Origin: UBA877 sp034436335
Lineage (GTDB): Bacteria; Chloroflexota; Anaerolineae; Anaerolineales; Villigracilaceae
Length of the DNA stretch: 64,000 nucleotides
Reading direction: 5' to 3'
NCBI GenBank assembly: GCA_034436335.1
Contig: DAOTVO010000037.1
Location: forward strand, 93,110 to 157,109
Within the stretch, counting starts at the first letter, position 1. Each line of letters starts with the position of its first letter. The position numbers and the translations under genes are program-made. The notes under the pieces were generated by a model, which saw only the letters and a list, made by a program, of their open reading frames with translations, did not search any database and was not told the origin of the DNA. Shown here piece after piece: positions 1 to 7,919 of the stretch.

Positions 1-497
1 ACCAGCGTCACCAACTTGCCCGAATTCTCCTGCCCAGGGAATAAATTCGCATGATACAGCGGGCCATACCGACTCTCGGAGAAATAGAATTTTCCCGCCA
101 CCTGCTCATGCATGGAAATGCTCTGCGTGGGGCATTGATAGACGCACGCCGCGCAGCCGTCACAGGCGATGGGGTCAACCCGATAGCCTCCCATCTCCCC
201 CTGGGAGATGGGCTGGGGGTGAGGGGGAAGAATCGCGTCGAAACGGCAGACCGCCTGACAGTCGCCGCAGGAAACGCAGGTGTCCTGATTGATGACCGCC
301 ACCTTCCCGCCTTTGAAATCCTGCTGTTCGAACAAACGTGGTTGCAGGACAAGTTCCAGATTCGCCGCGTCCACGTCGGCGTCGGCTAGGACAACTTTGC
401 CCGCCAGCCCGTTTTGCGAAGCCAGGTGGGCAAACGCCGCCGTGACGCTGGTCTTGCCCGTCCCGCCCTTGCCGCTGAGAATGACAAGTTGTTTCAT
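1..497 (-). CDS. MinD-type P-loop ATPase with ferredoxin domain (3' end beyond window)
   Basis: This is the upstream two-thirds of a soluble MinD/Mrp-type ATPase carrying two inserted 4Fe-4S motifs. The deviant Walker A GKGGTGKT sits at residues 9-16, and CVSCGDCQAVC and CDGCAACVYQC are the cluster motifs. The ATG overlaps the stop of the next upstream gene (ATGA), so the two are translationally coupled. Such ATPases occur in pairs and are thought to load or deliver metal clusters. They are known beside orange-protein (ORP) genes in sulfate reducers. A short proline-rich stretch between the two cluster motifs is encoded by a palindromic repeat. The frame stays open to the window edge. Confidence 0.85.
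   Translation of the reverse strand, partial: MKQLVILSGKGGTGKTSVTAAFAHLASQNGLAGKVVLADADVDAANLELVLQPRLFEQQDFKGGKVAVINQDTCVSCGDCQAVCRFDAILPPHPQPISQGEMGGYRVDPIACDGCAACVYQCPTQSISMHEQVAGKFYFSESRYGPLYHANLFPGQENSGKLVTL
187..229. repeat. palindromic repeat inserted in frame in an ATPase gene
   Basis: The element contains the inverted arms CCCATCTCCC and GGGAGATGGG followed by GGGTGAGGGGG. It is of the widespread intergenic type often mistranslated as LTPSPSPRG. Here it lies inside the ferredoxin part of the ATPase gene. In the gene frame it reads PPHPQPISQGEMGG, without a stop, between the two Cys clusters. Confidence 0.7.
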
Positions 498-1381
498 ACG
501 GCGACCCTTGCAGTGATGGATTCCAGCAGGATACGGAATTTTGCGCGGTATTCGGGCGCAGCCTCCACCAATGTCTTGCCGCTGGCAATCGCTTCGGCGA
601 AACGCCGCTCCATCGGGATTCTCAACAGGATGGGCAGACCCGCTTCGGCGCAGTAGGCTTCGACGGCGTTGTCGCCCATCCCGTCGCGGTTGACCACCAC
701 CCCGGCAGGGATGCCCAGCTCGCGGGTGATGCCGGCCACCTGTTTCAGGTCGTGCAAGCCGAAGGGCGTCGGCTCGGTGACGAGCAGGGCAAAGTCCGCG
801 CCGCGCAGGGTCTCCACCACCGGGCAGGATGCGCCAGGCGGGGCGTCGCGGATTTCAATGATTGAGCGCTGGTCGAGTAAGCGGGGTTCTTCCGCTGTAT
901 CGAGACCAGTTTGCCATTTCTTCAACTCGCGGATGATTGGCACCGCCATCGGCTCGCCGACATTCATCACGCCCTGGGCAAAATCAATGCCCGTAGGGGT
1001 GACTCCGCTTTCGAGCACGCCCATCACATCCAGCCGTTCGCGGATGGCTTTTTCGGGGCAGACCAGCGTGCAACTGCCGCAGCCGTGACAGAGTTCAGGA
1101 AAGACCAGCGTCTTTTTGCCGATGACGGCGATGGCGTGAAATTCGCAGACTTCGGCGCATTTGCCGCAATGCGTACAGAGCGTCTCGTCCACGACAGGTA
1201 GTTGGATACCGACTTCCTTACGATTATCCAGCACCGGATTGAGAAAGAGCGCGGCGTCCGGCGCTTCCACGTCGCAATCGAGGAGGCGCACCGCATTCCA
1301 CACTGCGGCGGCGAGCGCCAGGCTGACAGCGACGGTGGTCTTGCCCGTGCCGCCCTTGCCGCTGGCGACCACGATGCGCAT
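494..1381 (-). CDS. MinD-type P-loop ATPase with ferredoxin domain
   Basis: A 295-residue ATPase paralogous to its downstream neighbour. The Walker A segment GKGGTGKTT is at residues 8-16. Two 4Fe-4S motifs, CTHCGKCAEVC and CHGCGSCTLVC, follow at about residues 70-110. The remaining part matches MinD family ATPases (COG1149 type). The start ATG overlaps by one base the stop of the NifX-like gene. A tandem ATPase pair plus a NifX-like protein is the arrangement of ORP operons, where the ATPases are thought to help assemble or insert a metal cluster. That role is inferred here from context. Confidence 0.88.
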   Translation of the reverse strand: MRIVVASGKGGTGKTTVAVSLALAAAVWNAVRLLDCDVEAPDAALFLNPVLDNRKEVGIQLPVVDETLCTHCGKCAEVCEFHAIAVIGKKTLVFPELCHGCGSCTLVCPEKAIRERLDVMGVLESGVTPTGIDFAQGVMNVGEPMAVPIIRELKKWQTGLDTAEEPRLLDQRSIIEIRDAPPGASCPVVETLRGADFALLVTEPTPFGLHDLKQVAGITRELGIPAGVVVNRDGMGDNAVEAYCAEAGLPILLRIPMERRFAEAIASGKTLVEAAPEYRAKFRILLESITARVAV

Positions 1382-1758
1382 CAGTGACGGCCTCCGTGAT
1401 GACCCGCGTGCGTGGCGGCGGCGGTCTTGCTCAACTTGCCCGCCTTGAACAAGGCCAGCACATCCGCGGCAGTGAGAGATTCGCCCGTCGGCGCGAGGTA
1501 CATTTCGATACCCGCCGGGGAGAGGGTGTCAGCCGCGTTCGGTCCATACGCGCCGCTGACAACCGCCTGCGCGCCCAGTTTGGCGATGAACTGCGCTGCC
1601 TGCACGCCCGCCCCGCCCGAAGCGGAGAGCGCGGGATTCTCGTGGGCGGTCCATTCGCCCGTTTCGGTGTCCACCAGACAAAACGCGGCGGCGCGTCCGA
1701 AGCGCGGGTCGAAGGGGGATTCAAGTTTGTTTCCAGAAATTGAGATTGCGATTTTCAT
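1381..1758 (-). CDS. NifX/NifB-C-terminal (dinitrogenase iron-molybdenum cofactor) family protein, ORP-like
   Basis: A 125-residue small soluble protein of the dinitrogenase Fe-Mo cofactor family. It starts MKIAIS and has the typical DPRFGRAAAF segment, then AQFIAKLGAQAVVSGAYGPNAA. The tail is His-rich (HAGHHGGRH) and could bind metal. Family members, including orange protein of Desulfovibrio, carry Mo/Cu or Fe/Mo clusters. It heads the coupled set with the two ferredoxin-ATPases. Which metal it binds cannot be told from the sequence. Confidence 0.85.
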   Translation of the reverse strand: MKIAISISGNKLESPFDPRFGRAAAFCLVDTETGEWTAHENPALSASGGAGVQAAQFIAKLGAQAVVSGAYGPNAADTLSPAGIEMYLAPTGESLTAADVLALFKAGKLSKTAAATHAGHHGGRH

Positions 1759-1849
1759 GAGGTTAGGTGATTAGTGATTGGTAATTGACAGAGAGCAGGC
1801 AACGGGGTTGGGTAATTACCATTCGCCAATTACCGCTCTCTGCTGTTTT

Positions 1850-2086
1850 CTACTTATCCTTGCTCAACTGCTCGGTCAGTTTTTCGATGGCGGCTTGCAG
1901 GCTGCTGAGTTGGTCTCTGAGCCAGAAATTTCCCTGGTTGGCGTTGACTCCGAAGCCGCGCCCGCGTCCGCGTCCCCCGCCGCGGCCGAGGCCGCGCCCC
2001 GTCCCGCCCTGACCGGCGCAGTTGCCCATCCCGCGTCCTGTGCGGGGCCCTTGTCCTTGCGGTCCAGTTCCGTCTTGGTATGGCAT
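1850..2086 (-). CDS. DUF5320-like Gly/Arg-rich small protein
   Basis: A 78-residue protein beginning MPYQDGTGPQGQGP, with a Gly/Arg-rich middle (about residues 25-48) and a short C-terminal helix that looks like a coiled coil (SSLQAAIEKLTEQL). The ATG at 2086 is preferred over a longer in-frame start because a GAAAGGAG ribosome site precedes it closely. Such proteins recur beside NifX/ORP genes and ferredoxin-ATPases; their function is unknown. It lies between the PadR gene and the ORP-like set, probably in the same transcript. Confidence 0.8.
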   Translation of the reverse strand: MPYQDGTGPQGQGPRTGRGMGNCAGQGGTGRGLGRGGGRGRGRGFGVNANQGNFWLRDQLSSLQAAIEKLTEQLSKDK

Positions 2087-2114
2087 AATTGACTCCTTTC
2101 GGTTGCCTTGTCGG

Positions 2115-2489
2115 TTACTTTTTCTTGACAGCGTCGTACGCTGCTTCAAGCGCTTCGATTTCCTTGCGCCGCTGGCGCAGGGATTCGATCCATTCGGAGA
2201 GCGCCGCTTCGCCCTGTGGGGTGATGGTGTAGATGCGCCGCTGGGGGCCGAGGCTTTCCTCGCTCCAGGAACTGGTCACCAGCCCCGCAGTTTCGAGGTC
2301 GCGCAGGGCGCGGTACAGAATGCTGATGTCCATGAGTTCAGGCTCGAAACCGAACTCCTTCAAACCGTCCATCAGGCTGTAGCCGTAGCCCGGTTCCCGG
2401 TGTAAAAGCACCAGCAGGCACGATTCGAGAAAAAACATCTTGCGTCTGCCGCCCCCGCGGCTATGTCCAAAACCTCGTCCACCGGGCAT
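2115..2489 (-). CDS. PadR-family transcriptional regulator
   Basis: A 124-residue winged-helix protein. After a Gly/Arg-rich N-terminus the PadR domain begins near residue 18 (MFFLESCLLVLLHREPGYGYSL). The recognition helix and wing are around LYRALRDLETAGLVTSSW and RIYTITPQGEAAL. The C-terminal helix is rich in charged residues and would dimerise. A strong promoter and a perfect inverted repeat lie just upstream, suggesting autoregulation. It probably controls the ORP-like genes downstream; whether it also acts on the respiratory genes is unknown. Confidence 0.9.
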   Translation of the reverse strand: MPGGRGFGHSRGGGRRKMFFLESCLLVLLHREPGYGYSLMDGLKEFGFEPELMDISILYRALRDLETAGLVTSSWSEESLGPQRRIYTITPQGEAALSEWIESLRQRRKEIEALEAAYDAVKKK

Positions 2490-2504
2490 TGCGTTTCTCC
2501 TTTA

Positions 2505-2538
2505 TCTATAGTTTACATCACTATAGACAAAATGTCAA
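2505..2538 (-). promoter_or_regulatory. padR promoter with overlapping operator
   Basis: On the minus strand TTGACA (2538-2533) is followed after 17 bases by TAAACT (2515-2510). The perfect 8-bp inverted repeat TCTATAGT / ACTATAGA with a 7-base spacer (2505-2527) covers the -10 box. This is the expected layout for a repressor acting on its own promoter. The ribosome site GGAG follows at 2499-2496. Confidence 0.7.
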
Positions 2539-2554
2539 TAGCACACAAAACAAA

Positions 2555-2579
2555 TGACAGTCACTTGAGGTGACTGTCA
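2555..2579 (-). terminator. hairpin terminator after the redox operon
   Basis: A perfect 10-bp stem (TGACAGTCAC / GTGACTGTCA, five-base loop) lies 16 bases past the end of the NrfD-type gene. On the minus strand it is followed by a T-rich tract (TTTGTTTTG). It probably ends the upstream operon before the PadR promoter. Confidence 0.65.
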
Positions 2580-2594
2580 CTTTGTCGGATGAAA

Positions 2595-3788
2595 TCAGCG
2601 CGCGAGGGAGGCGGCCGCTTCGGTCTCGTGTTCCGCTTCGAAAACGGGGAAGTATTTCGCCAGCAGCCCAAAAGCCAGAATGCCCGCCGAGAAGATACCG
2701 ATGGAAACGGCGACTTCAGGCAGGGTCGGGAAGTATTTGACGTTGCCCATGAAGGACGGCAGGTAGTAGAGCGGGTCGGGGTGCTTGACCGCGAACCAAC
2801 TGACATCGAAGCGGTTCAAAATCATTCCAAACAGCAGGATGAGCGCGCCCAAGAAGCGGCGGTTGTCGTTCTCACGGTTGGCTTTGATAGAAAACCAGAT
2901 AAACGGAAAGACGACGCCGATCAGGATTTCGGCCCAAAACAGCAGGCTCATCGTCCCGCTGGTGAACAGGTAACCGAGGTCGCCGGCCAGGGCAATTTCG
3001 CCAAACTTGAGCAGTGCATAAATGCCCAGGATCCAGGGAACGGCTTTGGTTAGTTTCGCCAGCAAATGCGATTCGATGCCGCGCTTGAAGTAACGCGAAC
3101 TGAGTGTGGACTCAAAGACCAGCATCGCCACGCCGACCGCCAACGCCGAGACGAAGAAGAGAATGGGCAGAATGGGCGTCCACCACAGGGGATGCAGTTT
3201 CTGCGGCTGGATGAGCAGCAGTGAGCCGAGCGAGGACTGGTGCAAGGTCGAAAGCACTACACCCAGGATGACGAAGGGCATGATGAATTTGTGGATGAGG
3301 TGCGCTACTTTATGCAGTTTGGAGAAACGCTCCAGCACCACCGGTGAAAACTCGATGGCCAACACGGTCAAGTAAGACATGACGCAGATGCCGATTTCGA
3401 GCAGCACCGAGGTCGGGTTTTGGTAGATAATCATGTACCAAATGCGCAGCGGCTGACCCAGGTCAACGAGCAGGGCAACAGCCACCATAATATAGCCCAG
3501 GAAGGCGGTCAAAATCGCCGGGCGCAGAAGAGGCTCGAATTCCTTGCGGCGCAAGATGTAAACCAGCCCGGCCATAATGAACCCGCCGCTGGAAATAACG
3601 ACGCCGGTGAACAAGTCGAAACTAATCCAGAAGCCCCAGGGATAGGAGTAACTCAGGTCGCTGATGGCGCCGATGCCGAAGGCGTAGCGCATCATAGCAA
3701 CGACAAAGGCGACTCCCGCCAGCGCTATCAGAACGAGCGGGAATAACCCAATGCGAAGAAACTTGGGCAGAGTGATGTTCAGTTTCAT
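2595..3788 (-). CDS. NrfD/HybB-type polytopic membrane subunit
   Basis: A 397-residue integral membrane protein with about nine or ten hydrophobic helices and the NrfD family pattern (YPWGFWISFDLFTGV, DLGQPLRIWYM, STLHQSSLGSLLL, HPLWWTPILPILFF). NrfD/PsrC subunits exchange electrons with the quinone pool and anchor a ferredoxin and a molybdenum subunit. The gene overlaps the ferredoxin gene by four bases, as expected for one complex. The length is close to HybB (about 390 residues). The C-terminus is charged and cytoplasmic-looking. Confidence 0.9.
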   Translation of the reverse strand: MKLNITLPKFLRIGLFPLVLIALAGVAFVVAMMRYAFGIGAISDLSYSYPWGFWISFDLFTGVVISSGGFIMAGLVYILRRKEFEPLLRPAILTAFLGYIMVAVALLVDLGQPLRIWYMIIYQNPTSVLLEIGICVMSYLTVLAIEFSPVVLERFSKLHKVAHLIHKFIMPFVILGVVLSTLHQSSLGSLLLIQPQKLHPLWWTPILPILFFVSALAVGVAMLVFESTLSSRYFKRGIESHLLAKLTKAVPWILGIYALLKFGEIALAGDLGYLFTSGTMSLLFWAEILIGVVFPFIWFSIKANRENDNRRFLGALILLFGMILNRFDVSWFAVKHPDPLYYLPSFMGNVKYFPTLPEVAVSIGIFSAGILAFGLLAKYFPVFEAEHETEAAASLAR

Positions 3789-4570
3789 TTCGTCTTCTCC
3801 GCTTCTTTATCGTCTTCGGCCTTCTTTTCGCCGCCTTTTTTCTTCTCGTGGAGCGCCACGCCGGCGGCCACCGCACTCAACACCGCACCCCAACTGAGAG
3901 CAAAGGGAATAGTCACTTCCATCACGGCTTCGCTGACTTCATTGATGGGCGTCTCCGGCAGGGTCGGCAGGCCGAGTTCCTCGAAGGGGACGTGAGAGAT
4001 GATGAGATAGGACGTGCCGCCGTTCTCAAATTCTCCGTACACATGCTGGATGTATTTCTCAGGATGGGCGGCAATGCGCTCGTGGGCCTTCTTGAGCAGT
4101 TCTTCGCGCTCGCCGTATTCCAGGGCGTCGGTGGGGCAGGTCTGCACACAGGCGGGTTCCTCGCCGACGTCAATGCGCTGCGGGCAGAAGGTGCATTTGT
4201 CAATGAACGCGCCTTCCACAATACCTTTGTCGTAGTCAAAGTGCGGCACGCCAAAGGGACAGGCGTTCATGCAATAGCGGCAGCCGATGCACTTTTCGGG
4301 GTTGTAGACCACCGGGCCGTCGGGGCGCTTCGAGTAGGCCCCCACCGGGCAGGCTGACATGCAGTCGGGATGTTCGCAGTGCATACAGTGATAGACCATC
4401 GTGCTGCGCTTGAGATTGGGAAACTCACCCGTGACGCCGAGTCCCGCGACCCAGATGCGGGTCTTGTCCATCTCGATATTATTTTCCACGCTGCAAGCCA
4501 CCATGCAGGCGCGGCAGTCAATACAGCGCGTGGCGTCGAACAGAAAAGCGTGATGTTTGATTTCAGTCAT
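3785..4570 (-). CDS. four-cluster ferredoxin subunit with C-terminal membrane helix (HybA/PhsB-like)
   Basis: A 261-residue electron-transfer subunit. Cysteine motifs in order are CIDCRACMVAC, CMHCEHPDCMSAC, CIGCRYCMNAC and CTFCPQRIDVGEEPACVQTC, enough for four 4Fe-4S clusters. A single hydrophobic segment near residues 220-240 is followed by a Lys-rich tail, like the HybA anchor. There is no N-terminal signal, so export would need the Tat signal of the molybdenum subunit. It would pass electrons between the NrfD subunit and the catalytic subunit. Confidence 0.9.
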   Translation of the reverse strand: MTEIKHHAFLFDATRCIDCRACMVACSVENNIEMDKTRIWVAGLGVTGEFPNLKRSTMVYHCMHCEHPDCMSACPVGAYSKRPDGPVVYNPEKCIGCRYCMNACPFGVPHFDYDKGIVEGAFIDKCTFCPQRIDVGEEPACVQTCPTDALEYGEREELLKKAHERIAAHPEKYIQHVYGEFENGGTSYLIISHVPFEELGLPTLPETPINEVSEAVMEVTIPFALSWGAVLSAVAAGVALHEKKKGGEKKAEDDKEAEKTK

Positions 4571-4579
4571 GGTTCACCT

Positions 4580-6745
4580 CTAAGCCTTCTCCACCGTGAC
4601 GAAGGTCTGGCTCAGGGCCTGGCTGCCGCTGACGGGGTCGGTGTACGTTTCGTGCAGGACCGAGTCGCTGGCGCCGTAGCCGAAGGCGGTGGTCAACCCT
4701 TTGGAGAGATGACCGTAGCCGGGCGTCAGGTAAACACAGTCCGGGCGGATGGCCTCGGTGGCCAGCAGGCGAATATGCGCCTCGCCGACCTTGCTGGTCA
4801 CCCGCACCCAGTCGCCGTCCTGCAGACCTTTCTGCGCGGCGACCTTGGCGTTCATCCACAGGCGCGGCTCATCGGCGTACTTGTGCAGGAGTTGATTGTT
4901 CTGCGTGCCGAATTGCGTGTGCTGGGCCACCTTGCCGGTCAGCAAGTAGAATTGACCTTCGCCGGGCATGGGCGGCTCTTGCCACTTGACCACACCATCA
5001 AAGCCGGCATTGGCCAGCGTCTCCGAATAGAGTTCAATCTTGCCGCTCGGCGTGTTCCACTTGTATTCCAGCGGCCCTTCGGGCGGCATTTCGGCGTAGC
5101 CTTTGCGCTTGACCTCTTCCAAATCGGCGCCCAGGGGCTTGAGTTGCTGACGCAGGTAGTCTTCTTCGTCTTCATACTGGAAATAATCGCCCAGGCCCAG
5201 GCGTTCGCCGAGTTGCTTGTAAATCCACAGCGTGGACTTGGCCTCGCCCTGCGGCTCGATGACCGGCTGGCGGATGAAGGCCTTATCGCCCACCGGCAGC
5301 AGCGGGTCGTAGCGCTCCAGGTAGGAGGCTTCGGGCAGCACCACATCCGAGAACCAGGCCGAATCGTTCATCAGAATATCAATCGTGACGATGAAGTCCA
5401 TCTTGCCGAAGGCTTGCAAGGTCTTGTTGCGGTCGGGGATGGAGAGAATCGGGTTCTGGCGTGAGATGAACCAGCCGTGCGGCTGATAGGGGTCGCCCTT
5501 GACGATGTTATCGCGCAACTCCTGGAAAATGCCCAATTTGAGCGGCACGAAGGGATACTTCCACGGCACGCCGTCCAAGCGCAGGGCCGAAACGCGCGGG
5601 TAAGGCGGCTGGGGCGGCGCGCCCAGGCCGGCGCCTTCGGCGGCTGCAGGCAGCATGGTCACGCCCCAGTTGCCCACCAGGGCATTGAGAGCGGTGATGG
5701 CGCGCTCGGTGGCAAATGAGTTGATGAAATTGGAGGTGCGCCAGCCGTTGTGCGCCAAAGCGTATTTGCCGGCCGCCGCAAATTCATGAGCGATGCGGCG
5801 GATGGTCTCGGCCGGCACGCCGCTCACCTGCGCTGCCCATTCGGGGGTATAACGCTGCACTTCGGCGGCCAATTGTTCAAAGCCAACGGTGTACTGTTCC
5901 ACGAAGGAACGGTTGTAGAGTTTTTCGCCGATGATGACATGCAGCAGGGCAAGATGGAAAGCCAGGTCGGTGCCGGGGCGGATGGGAATCCACTCGCTGG
6001 CTTTGGCGGCCGTCTTGGTGAAGCGCGGGTCGAGATAAACCACTTTGGCGCCGCGGTCAATCGCCATGATGAGATCGTGAGTCTCAGAGGTGGAAATGGC
6101 CTCCGCCAGGTTGCGGCCGGTCAGGATGATGTACTTGACTTTGCTGTAATCGCGGTTCGGCTCTTCCAGCCCAAAGGCCAGAATGTTGGCGACAATCATG
6201 GCGTTGAAGCACAGCGAGCGCTGCGTGCCATAGTTGGGCGAACCGTAGGCGTAAAGCAGGTTCTCGAACTGCGGCTGGGTCAGGCAGTGCGTGGTCGAGA
6301 AGACCATCGCCTCGGGGCCGTACTTCTCCTTGATGGCGAGCATTTGGCTGGCCACCAGGTCGAGGGCCTCGTCCCAGGAGGCTTTGCGGAACTTGCCTTC
6401 GCCGCGCTTGCCGACGCGGATGAGCGGGGTCAGCACACGGTCGGGGTCGTAGGTGTTCATCAGCCCCGACTGCCCGCGCGGACACAGATTGCCCTTCGAG
6501 TGCGGATGCTCCGGGTTGCCGTCCAGTTTGACGACGCGCCCGTTCTTCACTTTGGCAATCAAGCCGCAGCGCCAGACGCACATCTCGCACATGCTGGGGA
6601 TGTAGCCGTCGCCCTGCGAGTCCAGGAACCCGGCCTGACGGGCCGCCTCGGCCACCGGAGCCGGCAGCAGGCTGCCCGCCGCGAGCGCCGCCCCCGCCGC
6701 CGCGCCCAGTTTCAGAAAATCTCGTCGTGAGAGTGTTTTTGCCAT
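4580..6745 (-). CDS. Tat-exported molybdopterin oxidoreductase (PhsA/PsrA-like)
   Basis: A 721-residue catalytic subunit of the DMSO-reductase superfamily. The Tat signal is SRRDFLKLG at residues 6-14, followed by an Ala-rich stretch. The 4Fe-4S ligands are C53, C56, C60 and C88, and C179 in SLCFNAM is the probable Mo ligand. The C-terminal molybdopterin-dinucleotide domain contains KVAQHTQFGTQNNQLLHKYADEP. Gene order with ferredoxin and NrfD subunits, and sulfur transporters beside it, favours polysulfide, thiosulfate or another sulfur compound as substrate. The exact substrate cannot be read from the sequence. Confidence 0.9.
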   Translation of the reverse strand: MAKTLSRRDFLKLGAAAGAALAAGSLLPAPVAEAARQAGFLDSQGDGYIPSMCEMCVWRCGLIAKVKNGRVVKLDGNPEHPHSKGNLCPRGQSGLMNTYDPDRVLTPLIRVGKRGEGKFRKASWDEALDLVASQMLAIKEKYGPEAMVFSTTHCLTQPQFENLLYAYGSPNYGTQRSLCFNAMIVANILAFGLEEPNRDYSKVKYIILTGRNLAEAISTSETHDLIMAIDRGAKVVYLDPRFTKTAAKASEWIPIRPGTDLAFHLALLHVIIGEKLYNRSFVEQYTVGFEQLAAEVQRYTPEWAAQVSGVPAETIRRIAHEFAAAGKYALAHNGWRTSNFINSFATERAITALNALVGNWGVTMLPAAAEGAGLGAPPQPPYPRVSALRLDGVPWKYPFVPLKLGIFQELRDNIVKGDPYQPHGWFISRQNPILSIPDRNKTLQAFGKMDFIVTIDILMNDSAWFSDVVLPEASYLERYDPLLPVGDKAFIRQPVIEPQGEAKSTLWIYKQLGERLGLGDYFQYEDEEDYLRQQLKPLGADLEEVKRKGYAEMPPEGPLEYKWNTPSGKIELYSETLANAGFDGVVKWQEPPMPGEGQFYLLTGKVAQHTQFGTQNNQLLHKYADEPRLWMNAKVAAQKGLQDGDWVRVTSKVGEAHIRLLATEAIRPDCVYLTPGYGHLSKGLTTAFGYGASDSVLHETYTDPVSGSQALSQTFVTVEKA

Positions 6746-6780
6746 AGTTTCTCCGATGTCAGTAATCGGTGTTCAGTCAT

Positions 6781-6832
6781 CAGTGATCAGTTTTTCATCC
6801 ACTGATTACTGGTAACTGATTACTGATCACTG
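6781..6832. repeat. inverted repeat overlapping the end of the YedE gene
   Basis: The arms CAGTGATCAGT (6781-6791) and ACTGATCACTG (6822-6832) are perfect inverted copies, with further ACTGATTACTG copies between. The right arm supplies the last codons (SSDQ) and the stop of the YedE half-transporter gene. Confidence 0.75.
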
Positions 6833-7374
6833 CTCTTCCTCTGCCACCCCGCCCGGTCAATCATGTAGAACAAGAAGAGCGACATCAGCGTAAAGAGCAA
6901 GACGGTCAGGAAGGGGCTGAGATTCCACAGGTCGGGGATGACGACATTGCCGTAGTTGGCAATCGCCATGATAGCCGGCTGCACCTGCTGATAGGTCAGG
7001 CCGTAGATGGCCGCGCCGGTCAGGAAGCCCAAGGTGCCGGGGATGAGGTAATCCAATTTGCCGTCCCCTGCGCCGGCTGCTTGCGTGCCGGGGCAGTACC
7101 CGGCCAGCGCCATGCCCACGCCAAAGATGAGACCGCCGACCAGGTTGCCGACCACGTAAGTCGCCGGGGGCGCCGGGAAGGTCACCAGTCCCAGGCCGCG
7201 CAGGGCGTACAGTCCGCTCATCGAGACCACCAGGGCGGTCATCATGAACTTCAGTACGGCCATATCCGTGAAGCGGAAGACGTTGACGATTTTGTGATAC
7301 TTGGTCAGCCCGGCCTTATTGAGCGCAAAGCCGAAGGCGATACCTAAAACGAACGCAATGATATACGAAGTCAT
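6820..7374 (-). CDS. YeeE/YedE family sulfur transporter, half-size protein B
   Basis: A 184-residue membrane protein with about five helices and the conserved Cys motif GMALAGYCPGTQAAGAG. YeeE/YedE proteins import thiosulfate through conserved cysteines. The full-size family has two pseudo-symmetric halves, and this gene and its neighbour each encode one. Split pairs of this kind (PmpA/PmpB) occur with ArsR-type persulfide sensors. It lies ten bases after its partner. The last four residues come from a repeat. Confidence 0.88.
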   Translation of the reverse strand: MTSYIIAFVLGIAFGFALNKAGLTKYHKIVNVFRFTDMAVLKFMMTALVVSMSGLYALRGLGLVTFPAPPATYVVGNLVGGLIFGVGMALAGYCPGTQAAGAGDGKLDYLIPGTLGFLTGAAIYGLTYQQVQPAIMAIANYGNVVIPDLWNLSPFLTVLLFTLMSLFLFYMIDRAGWQRKSSDQ

Positions 7375-7383
7375 GGCCGCCTC

Positions 7384-7917
7384 CTAATAGCGTTTTCCGT
7401 AGATGAGTTTGGCCGTGACGATGCCCGAGGCAAACATCCCGGCGATGAACAGGAACGCTGCCGGGTCGAGCAGCATCCCGCCCGAAATGGCCAGGCCGCT
7501 GGTGCAGCCGCCGGCGATGCCGGCCGCGTACTCCAGGATGATGCCGCCCACGAAGAGCAGCAGCCAGCGCTTCCACAACTGCGGCCCGTAGATTTTCTTC
7601 CACTGCTCGTTGTCGTTCACACGGAACTTGAGCGTGCCGCTGGTGGCCGCCGCCAGCATACTGCCGAAGAAGATGCCCACCAGCAGGATGACGTTGGTAG
7701 TAATCTCTGCCGGCATGACAAAGTTGAAATACATGTTATTGAACAGGTTGGGCGCAATTGCCTTACCGATGATGCCCACCATATTCTCGAACGCGCCCGA
7801 GGCGCCCAGCAGGCTGTTGTTAATCCACACCGCCAGGATGCCCACCACTCCCAGCAAAATTCCGGCGATGTAGGGCGACCATTCTTCCCGACGGATGTAA
7901 TTCCAAATCGCTTTCAT
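7384..7917 (-). CDS. YeeE/YedE family sulfur transporter, half-size protein A
   Basis: A 177-residue membrane protein. An N-terminal amphipathic segment (MKAIWNYIRREEWSPYIAGILLG) is followed by about four or five helices and the Cys motif GIAGGCTSGLAISGG, which is the hallmark of the first half of YeeE/YedE transporters. It is placed two bases after the triheme cytochrome gene and directly before the second half-transporter. The pair probably forms a heterodimeric thiosulfate or sulfane-sulfur importer feeding cytoplasmic sulfur metabolism. Confidence 0.88.
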   Translation of the reverse strand: MKAIWNYIRREEWSPYIAGILLGVVGILAVWINNSLLGASGAFENMVGIIGKAIAPNLFNNMYFNFVMPAEITTNVILLVGIFFGSMLAAATSGTLKFRVNDNEQWKKIYGPQLWKRWLLLFVGGIILEYAAGIAGGCTSGLAISGGMLLDPAAFLFIAGMFASGIVTAKLIYGKRY

Positions 7918-7919
7918 GC

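Noticed and set aside
1759..1849. Hairpin between the NifX-like and DUF5320 genes
   Set aside because: GGTAATT/AATTACC and CAGAGAG/CTCTCTG occur as inverted motifs but in an order that does not form one stem.
4370..5464. Plus-strand frame of 364 codons opposite the molybdenum enzyme
   Set aside because: It is antisense to clear PhsA-type motifs and has no ribosome site or recognisable domain.
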